Shown here: positions 1 through 5,653 of the stretch, one piece after another
Layout: every line of letters starts with the position of its first letter
Numbering within the stretch: position 1 is the first letter of the stretch
Source: Flavobacterium sp.
GTDB taxonomy: Bacteria; Bacteroidota; Bacteroidia; Flavobacteriales; Flavobacteriaceae
DNA length: 5,653 nt
Reading direction: 5' to 3'
NCBI GenBank assembly: GCA_019105125.1
Contig: JAHRWO010000208.1
Span: 1-5,653, forward strand
Translations under genes and position numbers: made by a program
The notes under the pieces: model-generated
Seen by the model: only the letters and a program-made list of their open reading frames with translations
What the model was told of the DNA's origin: nothing
The model's database searches: none

Positions 1-2090
1 TTGGAATTAACAAAACCTTTAGTTCTTCTATTTTAGGAGATGTTGGTGGAGCTAATATTGACATTACTTCAAAAGAATTAGGCAAAGACAAAGAAATTGA
101 GATTAGTTTTTCAAACGGAATCAACAGTCAAACGGTTAATGAAAATTTCAAACTTATTGATGGAACGAATTGGTTTGGTACCCAAAGAACAAAAAATTCT
201 ATTTCAAGTATTACCGTTTATGATTTTAAAAACAATTTAAAACCAAACGAACAAAATTTACAAACCAATAATGGGTTTTCAATTTCAGGAGGAAGAAAAT
301 TTAATATTGGCAAAGGAAAATTATCATTGTTCTTAGTAGGAAGTTTTGATAATAGCTATTTATATACTGAAGGAAACATCAAACAAACAAATTCATTAGG
401 ACAAGTGTATTTGAATCAAGATTTTAACAAATACAATTACAATGTTTCGCAGTTAGTAATGAACAACATGAAATATAAGTTTGGCAATGGAAACTCAATT
501 GCTTTAAACAACATTTTAATTCATAATAACAATCAAACCTATGGTGATTATTTCGGTGAAAATAATCCAGAACAAACAGGTGACTTAGAATTATTAGTAC
601 GTCAGCAAGTAAACGACAACTTATTATTTGTAAATCAATTAATTGGTGATTTTAAAATTACTAAAAAATTAAAATATCATATTGGATTAGCGCTTAACAC
701 GGTTACTGGAAACGAACCAGACAGAAGATCTAACAATTATTTATTTAGAGATGGTTTTTTTGCTCCTCAAACAAATAGTGCTGGAGAAAACGAACGCTTT
801 TATTCAAATTTAAAAGAAAAAGACTTAGTTGCTAATTCGTTTTTTAGCTATGATTTTAGCGCTGAAAATAAAACTCGAATTTTTGAATTAGGTGGTGATG
901 TGAGATATACAAAGAGAGATTTTCAAAGTATCATTTTCAACCACGATTTTTCAACAAGAACTGCAATAGATGTAAATAATCCTGATTTAATTTTCAATCA
1001 AACTTCTTTAGATAATGGAATTTTTGAATTAGAAACAGGAAGAGGAACAGCAAGTAATCCAAGAGTTTTTGACCCATTTACTTACAATGCTGTTCGATTT
1101 ATTGGTGCCGGTTACGGAAAATATACACATTCTTTCAACGAAAATCTTGTTGCTGTAGTAGGATTAAGAGGAGAATTTGCTTTCCAAGAAGCTAAATATG
1201 ATACCAATATTTCAAGCAGTGCTACAAATGGAAAAGCCAATTTAGAAGATTTGTATCTATTACCGAGTCTATCTTTAAAATATAACTTCAATGAAAATTC
1301 AATTTTAAGATTTAACTCCAGTAAAACTTATACCTATCCTCAATTTAAAGAAATCGCTCCATTTAAGTATCAAGATGTAAGTTTTTCTAGTCAGGGTAAT
1401 CCCGATTTGAATCCATCAGAAAACTACAATTTTGATTTGAAATTTGAAAGATTCTTTGGTAAAGGGGAACTGGTTTCAATTACTGGTTTTGGAAAACAAA
1501 TTCTAAATCCTATTGCTCGTTCCGAAATTCCTAGTGGAGGAAACACCTTGACTTATTTAAATATTGGTGAAAGAGCTAACGTTTTTGGAGTTGAAATTGA
1601 ATTAAGAAAAAACATTTTAAACAACCCAGACGATGCTACTTTTAAAAATGCACTTTCATTTGGATTAAACGCTTCTTACTTACATTCTAAAGTAAATTTA
1701 GATAGAAATTCAGTGGCGCAATTCACAAAAAACACAAGCGAACTTGAAGGAGCAACACCTGTATTGATTAATTCGGACTTAACGTATACAAGAAAATTAA
1801 ACAACGAATCTATTTTAACAAGCACCTTAGTATTGAATTACTTTAGCGATAGAGTTTACTCAATTGGAACTCGTGGTTTTGAAAATATTATTGAAAAATC
1901 TATCCCAACATTAGATTTTGTAGCGAAATTGAATGTTAACAAAAAATACAACATTAGTTTAAAAGGACAAAACCTTTTAAATCCTAATTTCCAATTAAGT
2001 AGAGAAGGTGCTAACAACGGAGATAATGTAGTGTTAAGAGATTTTAAAAGAGGTGTAAACTTATCGTTAGGATTTGGTGTAAATTTCTAA
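1..2090 (+). CDS. TonB-dependent outer-membrane receptor, 5'-truncated by the window edge
   Basis: This is the C-terminal part (695 codons, read from base 3 to the TAA at 2088-2090) of a TonB-dependent receptor, which takes a ligand across the outer membrane using energy from TonB-ExbB-ExbD. The first about 20 residues (SILGDVGGANIDITSK) look like the last strand of the plug domain, so the signal peptide, most of the plug and any N-terminal carboxypeptidase-regulatory-like domain lie upstream of the window. The rest is a 22-strand-type barrel with alternating aromatic and polar strands and long loops rich in N, D and G. The family-typical GNPDLNP segment is at codons 465-471 (bases 1395-1415), followed by a DLKFERFF-type strand and NPI. 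The protein ends in a beta-barrel C-terminus, LGFGVNF, with terminal Phe. A TTG at 327 is internal and not the start, because the frame is open through it. The substrate is unknown. The beta-helix lipoprotein gene follows after 102 bases and may encode a partner. Confidence 0.93.
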   Translation, partial: GINKTFSSSILGDVGGANIDITSKELGKDKEIEISFSNGINSQTVNENFKLIDGTNWFGTQRTKNSISSITVYDFKNNLKPNEQNLQTNNGFSISGGRKFNIGKGKLSLFLVGSFDNSYLYTEGNIKQTNSLGQVYLNQDFNKYNYNVSQLVMNNMKYKFGNGNSIALNNILIHNNNQTYGDYFGENNPEQTGDLELLVRQQVNDNLLFVNQLIGDFKITKKLKYHIGLALNTVTGNEPDRRSNNYLFRDGFFAPQTNSAGENERFYSNLKEKDLVANSFFSYDFSAENKTRIFELGGDVRYTKRDFQSIIFNHDFSTRTAIDVNNPDLIFNQTSLDNGIFELETGRGTASNPRVFDPFTYNAVRFIGAGYGKYTHSFNENLVAVVGLRGEFAFQEAKYDTNISSSATNGKANLEDLYLLPSLSLKYNFNENSILRFNSSKTYTYPQFKEIAPFKYQDVSFSSQGNPDLNPSENYNFDLKFERFFGKGELVSITGFGKQILNPIARSEIPSGGNTLTYLNIGERANVFGVEIELRKNILNNPDDATFKNALSFGLNASYLHSKVNLDRNSVAQFTKNTSELEGATPVLINSDLTYTRKLNNESILTSTLVLNYFSDRVYSIGTRGFENIIEKSIPTLDFVAKLNVNKKYNISLKGQNLLNPNFQLSREGANNGDNVVLRDFKRGVNLSLGFGVNF

Positions 2091-2153
2091 TTTTTAATGA
2101 CATTAATAACAAATTTTTCATATAAAAAAAACGTTCTATTAATAAGTCAATCT

Positions 2154-2161
2154 TAGATTTG
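2154..2161 (+). promoter_or_regulatory. Putative -7 promoter element of the lipoprotein gene
   Basis: TAGATTTG matches the Bacteroidota primary-sigma -7 consensus TAnnTTTG exactly. If it is used, transcription would start near 2165 and leave a leader of about 28 bases before the ATG at 2193. No good TTG -33 element lies at 17-23 bases upstream (TTC at 2134-2136 is the nearest), so it may be weak or need an activator. It suggests the lipoprotein gene can be transcribed apart from the receptor gene. I see no convincing terminator in 2091-2153, so read-through from the receptor is also possible. Confidence 0.45.
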
Positions 2162-2192
2162 CTTCATTAAATAACACAAATTATAAACAAAA

Positions 2193-3344
2193 ATGAAAAA
2201 AATTCTTTTAACAGCTTTAGCTTGTTCTACTTTACTTTTTAACTCTTGTACAACTGAAGATGATTCAACAACAAGTGGACCATCAACAGAAAATTTATCT
2301 GGAAATCTTACTACAAATTTAAGATTACAAAACGATGGAACTGAATATGTATTAAACGGAACTTTGCTTGTTAAAGATGGTGCTACATTAACTATTGATG
2401 CTGGTGTTACAATCAAAGCTTTAGCAGGAGGAACAGATGTATATATTCTAGTTGAAAAAGGTGGAAAAATTATTGCTGATGGAACTCCATCTAATCCAAT
2501 TCGTTTTACATCAAACGCAAGTAATCCAGCTCCTGGTGATTGGGGAGGATTAATAATTAATGGAAAAGCTCCTATTAGTAGACAAGCTTCAAGTGCAAGT
2601 AACGCAGCTACGGAAGTAAATAATAACATTTTCTTTGGTGGTGATATCAGTAATGATAATTCTGGAATTTTAGATCATGTTATCTTAGAATATACTGGAG
2701 CTCGTATTGATGATGAAACAGAGCACAATGGATTAACTCTTAATGGTGTTGGTTCTGGAACTACAATTTCAAACATTTTTATTAAAAATGGAGATGACGA
2801 TGCAATTGAATTCTTCGGCGGAACTGTAAATGCTTCAAATATTTTGGTAGTAAATCCAAAAGATGATATGTTTGATTTTTCTCAAGGTTATACAGGAACT
2901 TGCAGTAACTTATATGGAATCCGTGAAGCAGGTTATACTGCAGTAACTTCTGACCCAAGAGGAATTGAAGCAGACGGAAACTTAGATGGAAACTCTCCAA
3001 CAGATATTAACCAATCTAATTTCACAATCAACGGAATTACAATTATCCACAAAGGAGGAATTGAATTAACGGATGCTATGAAAATCAGAAGGGGTGCTAC
3101 AGCTACCATTACAGGAGCCTATGTTGAAGTAGGAACTTCATCTTCATTTGCTGATTTCATAGATCTTAACGACTCTAGAGGAAATGCAACAGCGGCAACA
3201 AATATTACTGCTGTAGGTAATGCTGCGAATGGATTAAACATTAACGATAACGTAAATGGACCAAGCGCTACTTTAACTGTATCAAACGGAACTTCAGGTT
3301 CAGTAGCAACTAGTTTGTTTACTTGGACAGGATATAGCTTCTAA
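2193..3344 (+). CDS. Predicted beta-helix lipoprotein, possibly surface-exposed
   Basis: This 383-residue protein has a lipoprotein signal peptide: MKK, a hydrophobic core, then a lipobox-like LFNSC with the lipidation Cys at 19. The acidic residues just after it (CTTEDD) resemble the lipoprotein export signal that sends Bacteroidota lipoproteins to the cell surface. From about residue 50 the sequence reads as short strands and Gly/Asn/Asp turns typical of a right-handed parallel beta-helix (LLVKDGATLTIDAG, KIIADGTPSNPIRFTS, GDWGGLIINGKAPI at 115-128). FFGG occurs twice (147-150 and 207-210), and acidic turns recur (DDD 201-203, DD 224-225). No catalytic motif or T9SS sorting domain is visible, and the C-terminus is FTWTGYSF. 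The ATG at 2193 is preceded by A-rich sequence, as usual in Flavobacteriia. Proteins of this type are usually annotated as hypothetical. The neighbouring receptor suggests a role in ligand capture or surface assembly, which is inference. Confidence 0.85.
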   Translation: MKKILLTALACSTLLFNSCTTEDDSTTSGPSTENLSGNLTTNLRLQNDGTEYVLNGTLLVKDGATLTIDAGVTIKALAGGTDVYILVEKGGKIIADGTPSNPIRFTSNASNPAPGDWGGLIINGKAPISRQASSASNAATEVNNNIFFGGDISNDNSGILDHVILEYTGARIDDETEHNGLTLNGVGSGTTISNIFIKNGDDDAIEFFGGTVNASNILVVNPKDDMFDFSQGYTGTCSNLYGIREAGYTAVTSDPRGIEADGNLDGNSPTDINQSNFTINGITIIHKGGIELTDAMKIRRGATATITGAYVEVGTSSSFADFIDLNDSRGNATAATNITAVGNAANGLNINDNVNGPSATLTVSNGTSGSVATSLFTWTGYSF

Positions 3345-3366
3345 TTTGAACTAAAAAAAAACAACT

Positions 3367-3391
3367 AAATCCCTCACTTGAGGGATTTTTT
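3367..3391 (+). terminator. Intrinsic terminator after the lipoprotein gene
   Basis: A perfect 9-bp stem (AAATCCCTC at 3367-3375 with GAGGGATTT at 3380-3388) closes a 4-base loop, ACTT, and runs into the T-run 3386-3391. It begins 22 bases after the stop of the lipoprotein gene and separates that transcript from the small T9SS gene downstream. Confidence 0.9.
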
Positions 3392-3399
3392 GTTTGGCA

Positions 3400-3431
3400 T
3401 TGTATTTGCACTAAAAAAATAACTATCTTTA
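3400..3431 (+). promoter_or_regulatory. Putative promoter of the small T9SS-domain gene
   Basis: TTG at 3400-3402 and TATCTTTA at 3424-3431 are separated by 21 bases, within the usual Bacteroidota -33/-7 spacing. The -7 element differs from TAnnTTTG only at the last base. The predicted start is near 3435, giving a leader of about 16 bases to the ATG at 3451. It lies just after the upstream terminator, where a new promoter is expected. Confidence 0.5.
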
Positions 3432-3450
3432 CACAATTATTAAGTTGTAC

Positions 3451-3789
3451 ATGAGAAAAAAATACTATTATATTTTTATTCTATTGATTTTGTTTTCTTT
3501 CGGTCTTCAGGCGCAAGAGAGCAAATCTTCTATTGCAACAAAATCTCAAGAACCTACAATTGAGGGATTAACTATTTACCCAAATCCAGTAAACTCTGGA
3601 AAAATTTACATTACTACTAAATCGTCTCTAGACAAGAAAGTAGAAATTTTTAATGTACTTGGAAAAAAAGTATTAGAGACGGTTATTACTTCTAAAGAGG
3701 TAAATGTGAGCAATTTGGCTGCTGGAGTCTACATCATTAAAATAAAAGAAAGCGATGCAACCGCAACAAGAAAACTAATTATCAACTAA
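3451..3789 (+). CDS. Minimal secreted protein: signal peptide plus T9SS type A sorting domain
   Basis: This 112-residue protein has a Sec signal peptide (MRKK, hydrophobic core 5-19, likely cleavage after QA at 20-21), a polar linker of only about 16 residues (22-37), and a complete T9SS type A C-terminal sorting domain at 38-112. The hallmarks are all present: LTIYPNP, the VEIFNVLGKKV strand, VNVSNLAAGVYIIKI and the C-terminal TRKLIIN. In known T9SS cargo this domain directs passage through the outer membrane and is normally removed, for example by PorU-type sortase. Here almost nothing would be left to deliver. I chose ATG 3451 over TTG 3445 because ATG is the commoner start and MRKK is a typical n-region. 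The gene sits between the lipoprotein terminator and another T9SS cargo gene. Its function is unknown; it may be a signalling or surface peptide, or a remnant of a longer cargo gene. The intact frame and signal peptide argue against simple decay. Confidence 0.88.
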   Translation: MRKKYYYIFILLILFSFGLQAQESKSSIATKSQEPTIEGLTIYPNPVNSGKIYITTKSSLDKKVEIFNVLGKKVLETVITSKEVNVSNLAAGVYIIKIKESDATATRKLIIN

Positions 3790-3820
3790 TTAATTTTACT
3801 ATATTTTTAAAATTAATTTT
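3789..3820 (+). terminator. AT-only hairpin at the end of the small T9SS gene, possible weak terminator
   Basis: ATTAATTTTA (3789-3798) and TAAAATTAAT (3808-3817) form a perfect 10-bp inverted repeat around a 9-base loop, and T-rich sequence continues to 3820. It overlaps the last base of the stop codon. The stem has no G-C pair, so it would be weak, and in DNA this AT-rich an accidental inverted repeat is plausible. Confidence 0.3.
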
Positions 3821-3860
3821 AAGTTAACAATAAAAAAAAACATACTTACTCAAAAAATTC

Positions 3861-3868
3861 TATTTTTG
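3861..3868 (+). promoter_or_regulatory. Putative -7 promoter element of the CBM-like T9SS gene
   Basis: TATTTTTG matches TAnnTTTG exactly and would place the transcript start near 3872, with a leader of about 19 bases before the ATG at 3891. No clear TTG -33 element lies at the usual distance; the region upstream is a long A-tract (3832-3840), which could act as an UP-like or bent-DNA element. Confidence 0.45.
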
Positions 3869-3890
3869 TATAAATTTTAATTCTTAAAAA

Positions 3891-4694
3891 ATGAAAAAAC
3901 TTTACACTTTATTATTTATTGCTTTAACAACTATTAGTATTGCTCAAAATTTAGTTATTAATCCAACTTTTGCTGATGGATTAAATGGATGGTCAGCTAC
4001 AGGAAATGGTTATTCATTACCTAATTTAGTTTCAAATGATGGACAAGATGATAGTTTTTCTGTACAGTATATTGCTACTGCCACTACAGGATTCGATCAA
4101 AGATTCAATGTTGTTCCAGGAGCTACAGTAACAGTTAGCTTTTGGTACAAAGCTGCTAGAACAAATGGTGCTACAACTGGGAATACTGCAAGAATTTGGG
4201 CAACTTTTACAGATGGCACTACTACAACACCTATCAATCCTCCTGGAACAACTGGAGCAACTGATGACCCATTAAGAAATAGCAATACTTATCTTCCTCA
4301 ATCAGCTGTTTGGACTCAAGTTACTGTTAATTCTGTTGTTCCAGCTGGTGCATCTGTATTTCAATTACAATTAAGAGCTTATAATGGTGCAACAGTGAGT
4401 TTTGACAACATTTCTTTTGTAAGCCCAGGAGCTTCTGTATTATCTTCAACATCATTCAACGCAATCGATGGTTTAAAAATGTATCCAAACCCATTAAAAG
4501 GTGATACATTATACTTAACTTCTACTGCTAATGCTGCAATGTCAGTTCAAATTTTTGATGTATTAGGTAAAGAAGTTTTAAAATCTAACGTAATGAACAA
4601 TGCTGTAAACGTTTCTAGCTTAAACGCTGGGGTTTATATGGTTAAAATTACTGAAGAAGGTAAAACAGCTACAAGAAAATTAGTTATTCAATAA
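3891..4694 (+). CDS. T9SS-secreted protein with a carbohydrate-binding-module-like domain
   Basis: This 267-residue protein has a Sec signal peptide (MKK, hydrophobic core to 17, likely cleavage near A18/Q19). Residues 20-177 look like one beta-sandwich of the CBM4/9 or galactose-binding-like type: it opens with LVINPTFADGLNGWSATG, the classic 'N-P-x-F-x-x-G-x-x-x-W' start, has the middle strand VTVSFWYKA, and closes with VSFDNISF (169-176). Residues 193-267 are a T9SS type A sorting domain (LKMYPNP, VQIFDVLGKEV, VNVSSLNAGVYMVKI, TRKLVIQ). The protein is therefore expected to cross the outer membrane and be released or anchored at the surface. There is no catalytic domain, so it more likely binds glycan or another surface ligand than cleaves it. 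Its sorting domain aligns without gaps to that of the preceding gene. It is followed by a palindromic repeat and a strong terminator. Ligand specificity cannot be inferred. Confidence 0.87.
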   Translation: MKKLYTLLFIALTTISIAQNLVINPTFADGLNGWSATGNGYSLPNLVSNDGQDDSFSVQYIATATTGFDQRFNVVPGATVTVSFWYKAARTNGATTGNTARIWATFTDGTTTTPINPPGTTGATDDPLRNSNTYLPQSAVWTQVTVNSVVPAGASVFQLQLRAYNGATVSFDNISFVSPGASVLSSTSFNAIDGLKMYPNPLKGDTLYLTSTANAAMSVQIFDVLGKEVLKSNVMNNAVNVSSLNAGVYMVKITEEGKTATRKLVIQ

Positions 4695-4699
4695 TTGAA

Positions 4700-4720
4700 A
4701 TGCTGAAATAAATTCAGCAT
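4700..4720. repeat. REP-like palindromic element
   Basis: ATGCTGAA (4700-4707) and TTCAGCAT (4713-4720) form a perfect 8-bp inverted repeat around the 5-base loop ATAAA, starting six bases after the stop codon. No T-run follows, so it is not itself a standard terminator. Its form (CTGAA, short loop, TTCAG, then ATGACA) resembles dispersed intergenic palindromes seen in many bacterial genomes. That it is dispersed in this genome is from memory of similar elements and cannot be shown from one copy. Confidence 0.6.
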
Positions 4721-4734
4721 GACAAGAATAAAGG

Positions 4735-4763
4735 AAAGCATCAACGAAAGTTGGTGCTTTTTT
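4735..4763 (+). terminator. Intrinsic terminator after the CBM-like T9SS gene
   Basis: An 11-bp stem (AAAGCATCAAC at 4735-4745 with GTTGGTGCTTT at 4750-4760, one U-G wobble at 4741/4754) is capped by the GNRA-type tetraloop GAAA and runs into the T-run 4758-4763. It ends the CBM-like gene's transcript and insulates the LuxE-like gene. Confidence 0.9.
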
Positions 4764-4841
4764 CATATAAATTATTACCCAAACAAACCTATTTATCCAA
4801 ATAAATTCTATAATTTCAGACAGATTTCAACATAAAACAAA

Positions 4842-4857
4842 AATCTGCGAATCTGCG
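4842..4857. repeat. Tandem octamer AATCTGCG x2 upstream of the LuxE-like gene
   Basis: Two exact, adjacent copies of AATCTGCG (4842-4849 and 4850-4857) are followed by GTC. They lie 20 bases before the predicted -7 element, so they cover the place where a -33 element would be. They could be an operator or activator site, or a fragment of a dispersed intergenic repeat. The sequence is notably more GC-rich than its surroundings. Confidence 0.5.
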
Positions 4858-4877
4858 GTCAAAAGAACATTTCTTTC

Positions 4878-4885
4878 TATTTTTG
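4878..4885 (+). promoter_or_regulatory. Putative -7 promoter element of the LuxE-like gene
   Basis: TATTTTTG matches TAnnTTTG exactly and ends only four bases before the ATG at 4890. With the usual geometry the transcript would start at about 4889, so the mRNA would be leaderless or nearly so. No TTG is found at the -33 position; that position is occupied by the AATCTGCG tandem repeat. Confidence 0.5.
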
Positions 4886-4889
4886 CACC

Positions 4890-5653
4890 ATGATTTCACA
4901 AGAAGATATTTTCCAAATTAGCTCTAAAAAAGAATTTGAAAAAATTACTTTAAAAGTATTTCGTCATCAGTACGATAATAATTTGGTGTACCAACAATTT
5001 TGCAACTTCTTGAAGAAAGACAAAACCGATGTGAAATCCTTAACCGAAATTCCTTTTCTGCCAATTCAGTTTTTTAAAAGCCATGATGTTTTAAATGCTG
5101 ACGAACCAATTCAACAAACATTTACAAGTAGTGGCACAACAGGAATGCAAACCAGCAAACACTTAGTTACCGATGTAAGTTGGTATGAAATGAGTTACCG
5201 CTTAGGTTTTTCAGAATTCTATGGTAATATTGAAGATTATTGTGTTTTGGCTTTACTCCCATCCTATCTAGAGCGCGAAGGTTCTTCTTTGATATACATG
5301 GTAGAAGATTTAATTCAAAGCAGTAATCATTCAGCCTCTGGATTTTATTTGAATAATTATGATGAATTGATTTCAAAATTAATTGAACTGGATAATTCAG
5401 GACAAAATGTAATTTTAATTGGCGTTACTTATGCTTTATTGGATTTAATTGAGAAGCAAAAATTCCAATTAAAAAACACTATCATTATGGAAACCGGCGG
5501 TATGAAAGGCAAACGAAAAGAAATGATTCGCGAAGAATTACATTCGATTTTATGTAACGGATTTGGTGTTTCAAAAATTCATTCTGAATATGGAATGACC
5601 GAATTACTTTCGCAAGCGTATTCTCTTGGTGATGGTATTTTCGAATGTCCGCC
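4890..5653 (+). CDS. LuxE-like acyl-protein synthetase/acyltransferase, 3'-truncated by the window edge
   Basis: The first 254 codons of an adenylate-forming enzyme of the LuxE family are present, and the frame is still open at the window end. Residues 1-75 are an N-terminal region with 'EIPFLPIQFFKSHDV', typical of this group just ahead of the nucleotide-binding loop. The phosphate-binding loop TSSGTTG is at 79-85 and is followed by QTSKH. A second adenylation motif, SEYGMTE, is at 232-238. LuxE activates fatty acids as acyl-AMP and holds the acyl group on a cysteine near its C-terminus; that part lies outside the window, so activity cannot be judged. No luciferase or reductase genes are visible, so a bioluminescence role is not supported; activation of a fatty or other acyl group for lipid or polymer synthesis is more likely. 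ATG 4890 is the only sensible start, since the next in-frame Met is after the P-loop. Its promoter appears separate from the upstream genes. Confidence 0.85.
   Translation, partial: MISQEDIFQISSKKEFEKITLKVFRHQYDNNLVYQQFCNFLKKDKTDVKSLTEIPFLPIQFFKSHDVLNADEPIQQTFTSSGTTGMQTSKHLVTDVSWYEMSYRLGFSEFYGNIEDYCVLALLPSYLEREGSSLIYMVEDLIQSSNHSASGFYLNNYDELISKLIELDNSGQNVILIGVTYALLDLIEKQKFQLKNTIIMETGGMKGKRKEMIREELHSILCNGFGVSKIHSEYGMTELLSQAYSLGDGIFECP

Noticed and set aside
327..329. TTG as a start codon for the receptor
   Set aside because: The same frame is open from base 3 and encodes the plug-end sequence upstream, so this codon is an internal leucine.
2091..2153. Possible terminator after the receptor gene
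   Set aside because: The short TTAATG-A-CATTAA palindrome near the stop has only six A/T-rich pairs, a one-base centre and no following T-run; it cannot form a useful terminator.
2153..2629. Long open frame on the - strand over the start of the lipoprotein gene
   Set aside because: It lies antisense to a clearly coding gene with a signal peptide and fold-typical sequence, and its own translation shows no recognisable domain or plausible context.
2782..3000. Short open frame on the - strand inside the lipoprotein gene
   Set aside because: Its low-complexity, Leu/His-rich translation is a mirror of the sense codons, and no promoter or start context supports it.
3393..3408. TTTG at 3393-3396 or 3405-3408 as the -33 element of the small T9SS gene
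   Set aside because: Their distances to the -7 element (27 and 15 bases) fall outside the usual 17-23; TTG at 3400-3402 fits better.
3445..3447. TTG as the start of the small T9SS protein
   Set aside because: ATG at 3451 is two codons downstream, gives a typical MRKK signal-peptide start and is a stronger start codon.
4097..4285. Short open frame on the - strand inside the CBM-like gene
   Set aside because: Its Val/Ala-rich translation is the reverse of Thr/Gly/Asn-rich sense codons; there is no independent evidence for a gene.
5167..5376. Short open frame on the - strand inside the LuxE-like gene
   Set aside because: The sense strand carries an adenylating enzyme with intact motifs on both sides, so this is an antisense shadow.

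Overview
The window looks like chromosomal DNA from an AT-rich Bacteroidota, most likely a Flavobacterium or close relative in the Flavobacteriaceae. Three things point there: two proteins end in type IX secretion system (T9SS) type A sorting domains, matches to the Bacteroidota -7 promoter element TAnnTTTG lie upstream of genes, and starts are preceded by A-rich stretches rather than Shine-Dalgarno sequences. All five genes are on the + strand.

Layout. (1) Positions 1-2090 hold the 3' part of a TonB-dependent outer-membrane receptor. The frame is open from the first bases, and the signal peptide, any N-terminal extension and most of the plug lie outside the window. (2) Positions 2193-3344 encode a lipoprotein with a predicted parallel beta-helix fold, closed by a strong intrinsic terminator at 3367-3391. 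(3) Positions 3451-3789 encode a very small secreted protein that is essentially a signal peptide, a 16-residue linker and a T9SS sorting domain. (4) Positions 3891-4694 encode a secreted protein with one carbohydrate-binding-module-like beta-sandwich and a T9SS sorting domain, followed by a palindromic repeat and a second strong terminator. (5) Positions 4890 to the window end hold the 5' part of a LuxE-like adenylate-forming enzyme (acyl-protein synthetase/acyltransferase family), cut off by the window edge.

How the genes may work together. The first four products all belong at the cell envelope: an outer-membrane transporter, a lipoprotein that may be displayed on the surface, and two T9SS cargo proteins. 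The receptor and lipoprotein resemble a receptor/accessory-lipoprotein uptake pair, but the lipoprotein is a beta-helix protein and not SusD-like. The ligand cannot be read from sequence. The LuxE-like gene has its own predicted promoter and appears functionally separate.

The most unusual points are the nearly cargo-less T9SS sorting domain, its gapless similarity to the sorting domain of the next gene, the predicted leaderless start of the LuxE-like gene, and two short intergenic repeats at 4700-4720 and 4842-4857. I see no RNA gene, CRISPR array, insertion sequence or phage feature, and no gene-free stretch longer than 300 bases.
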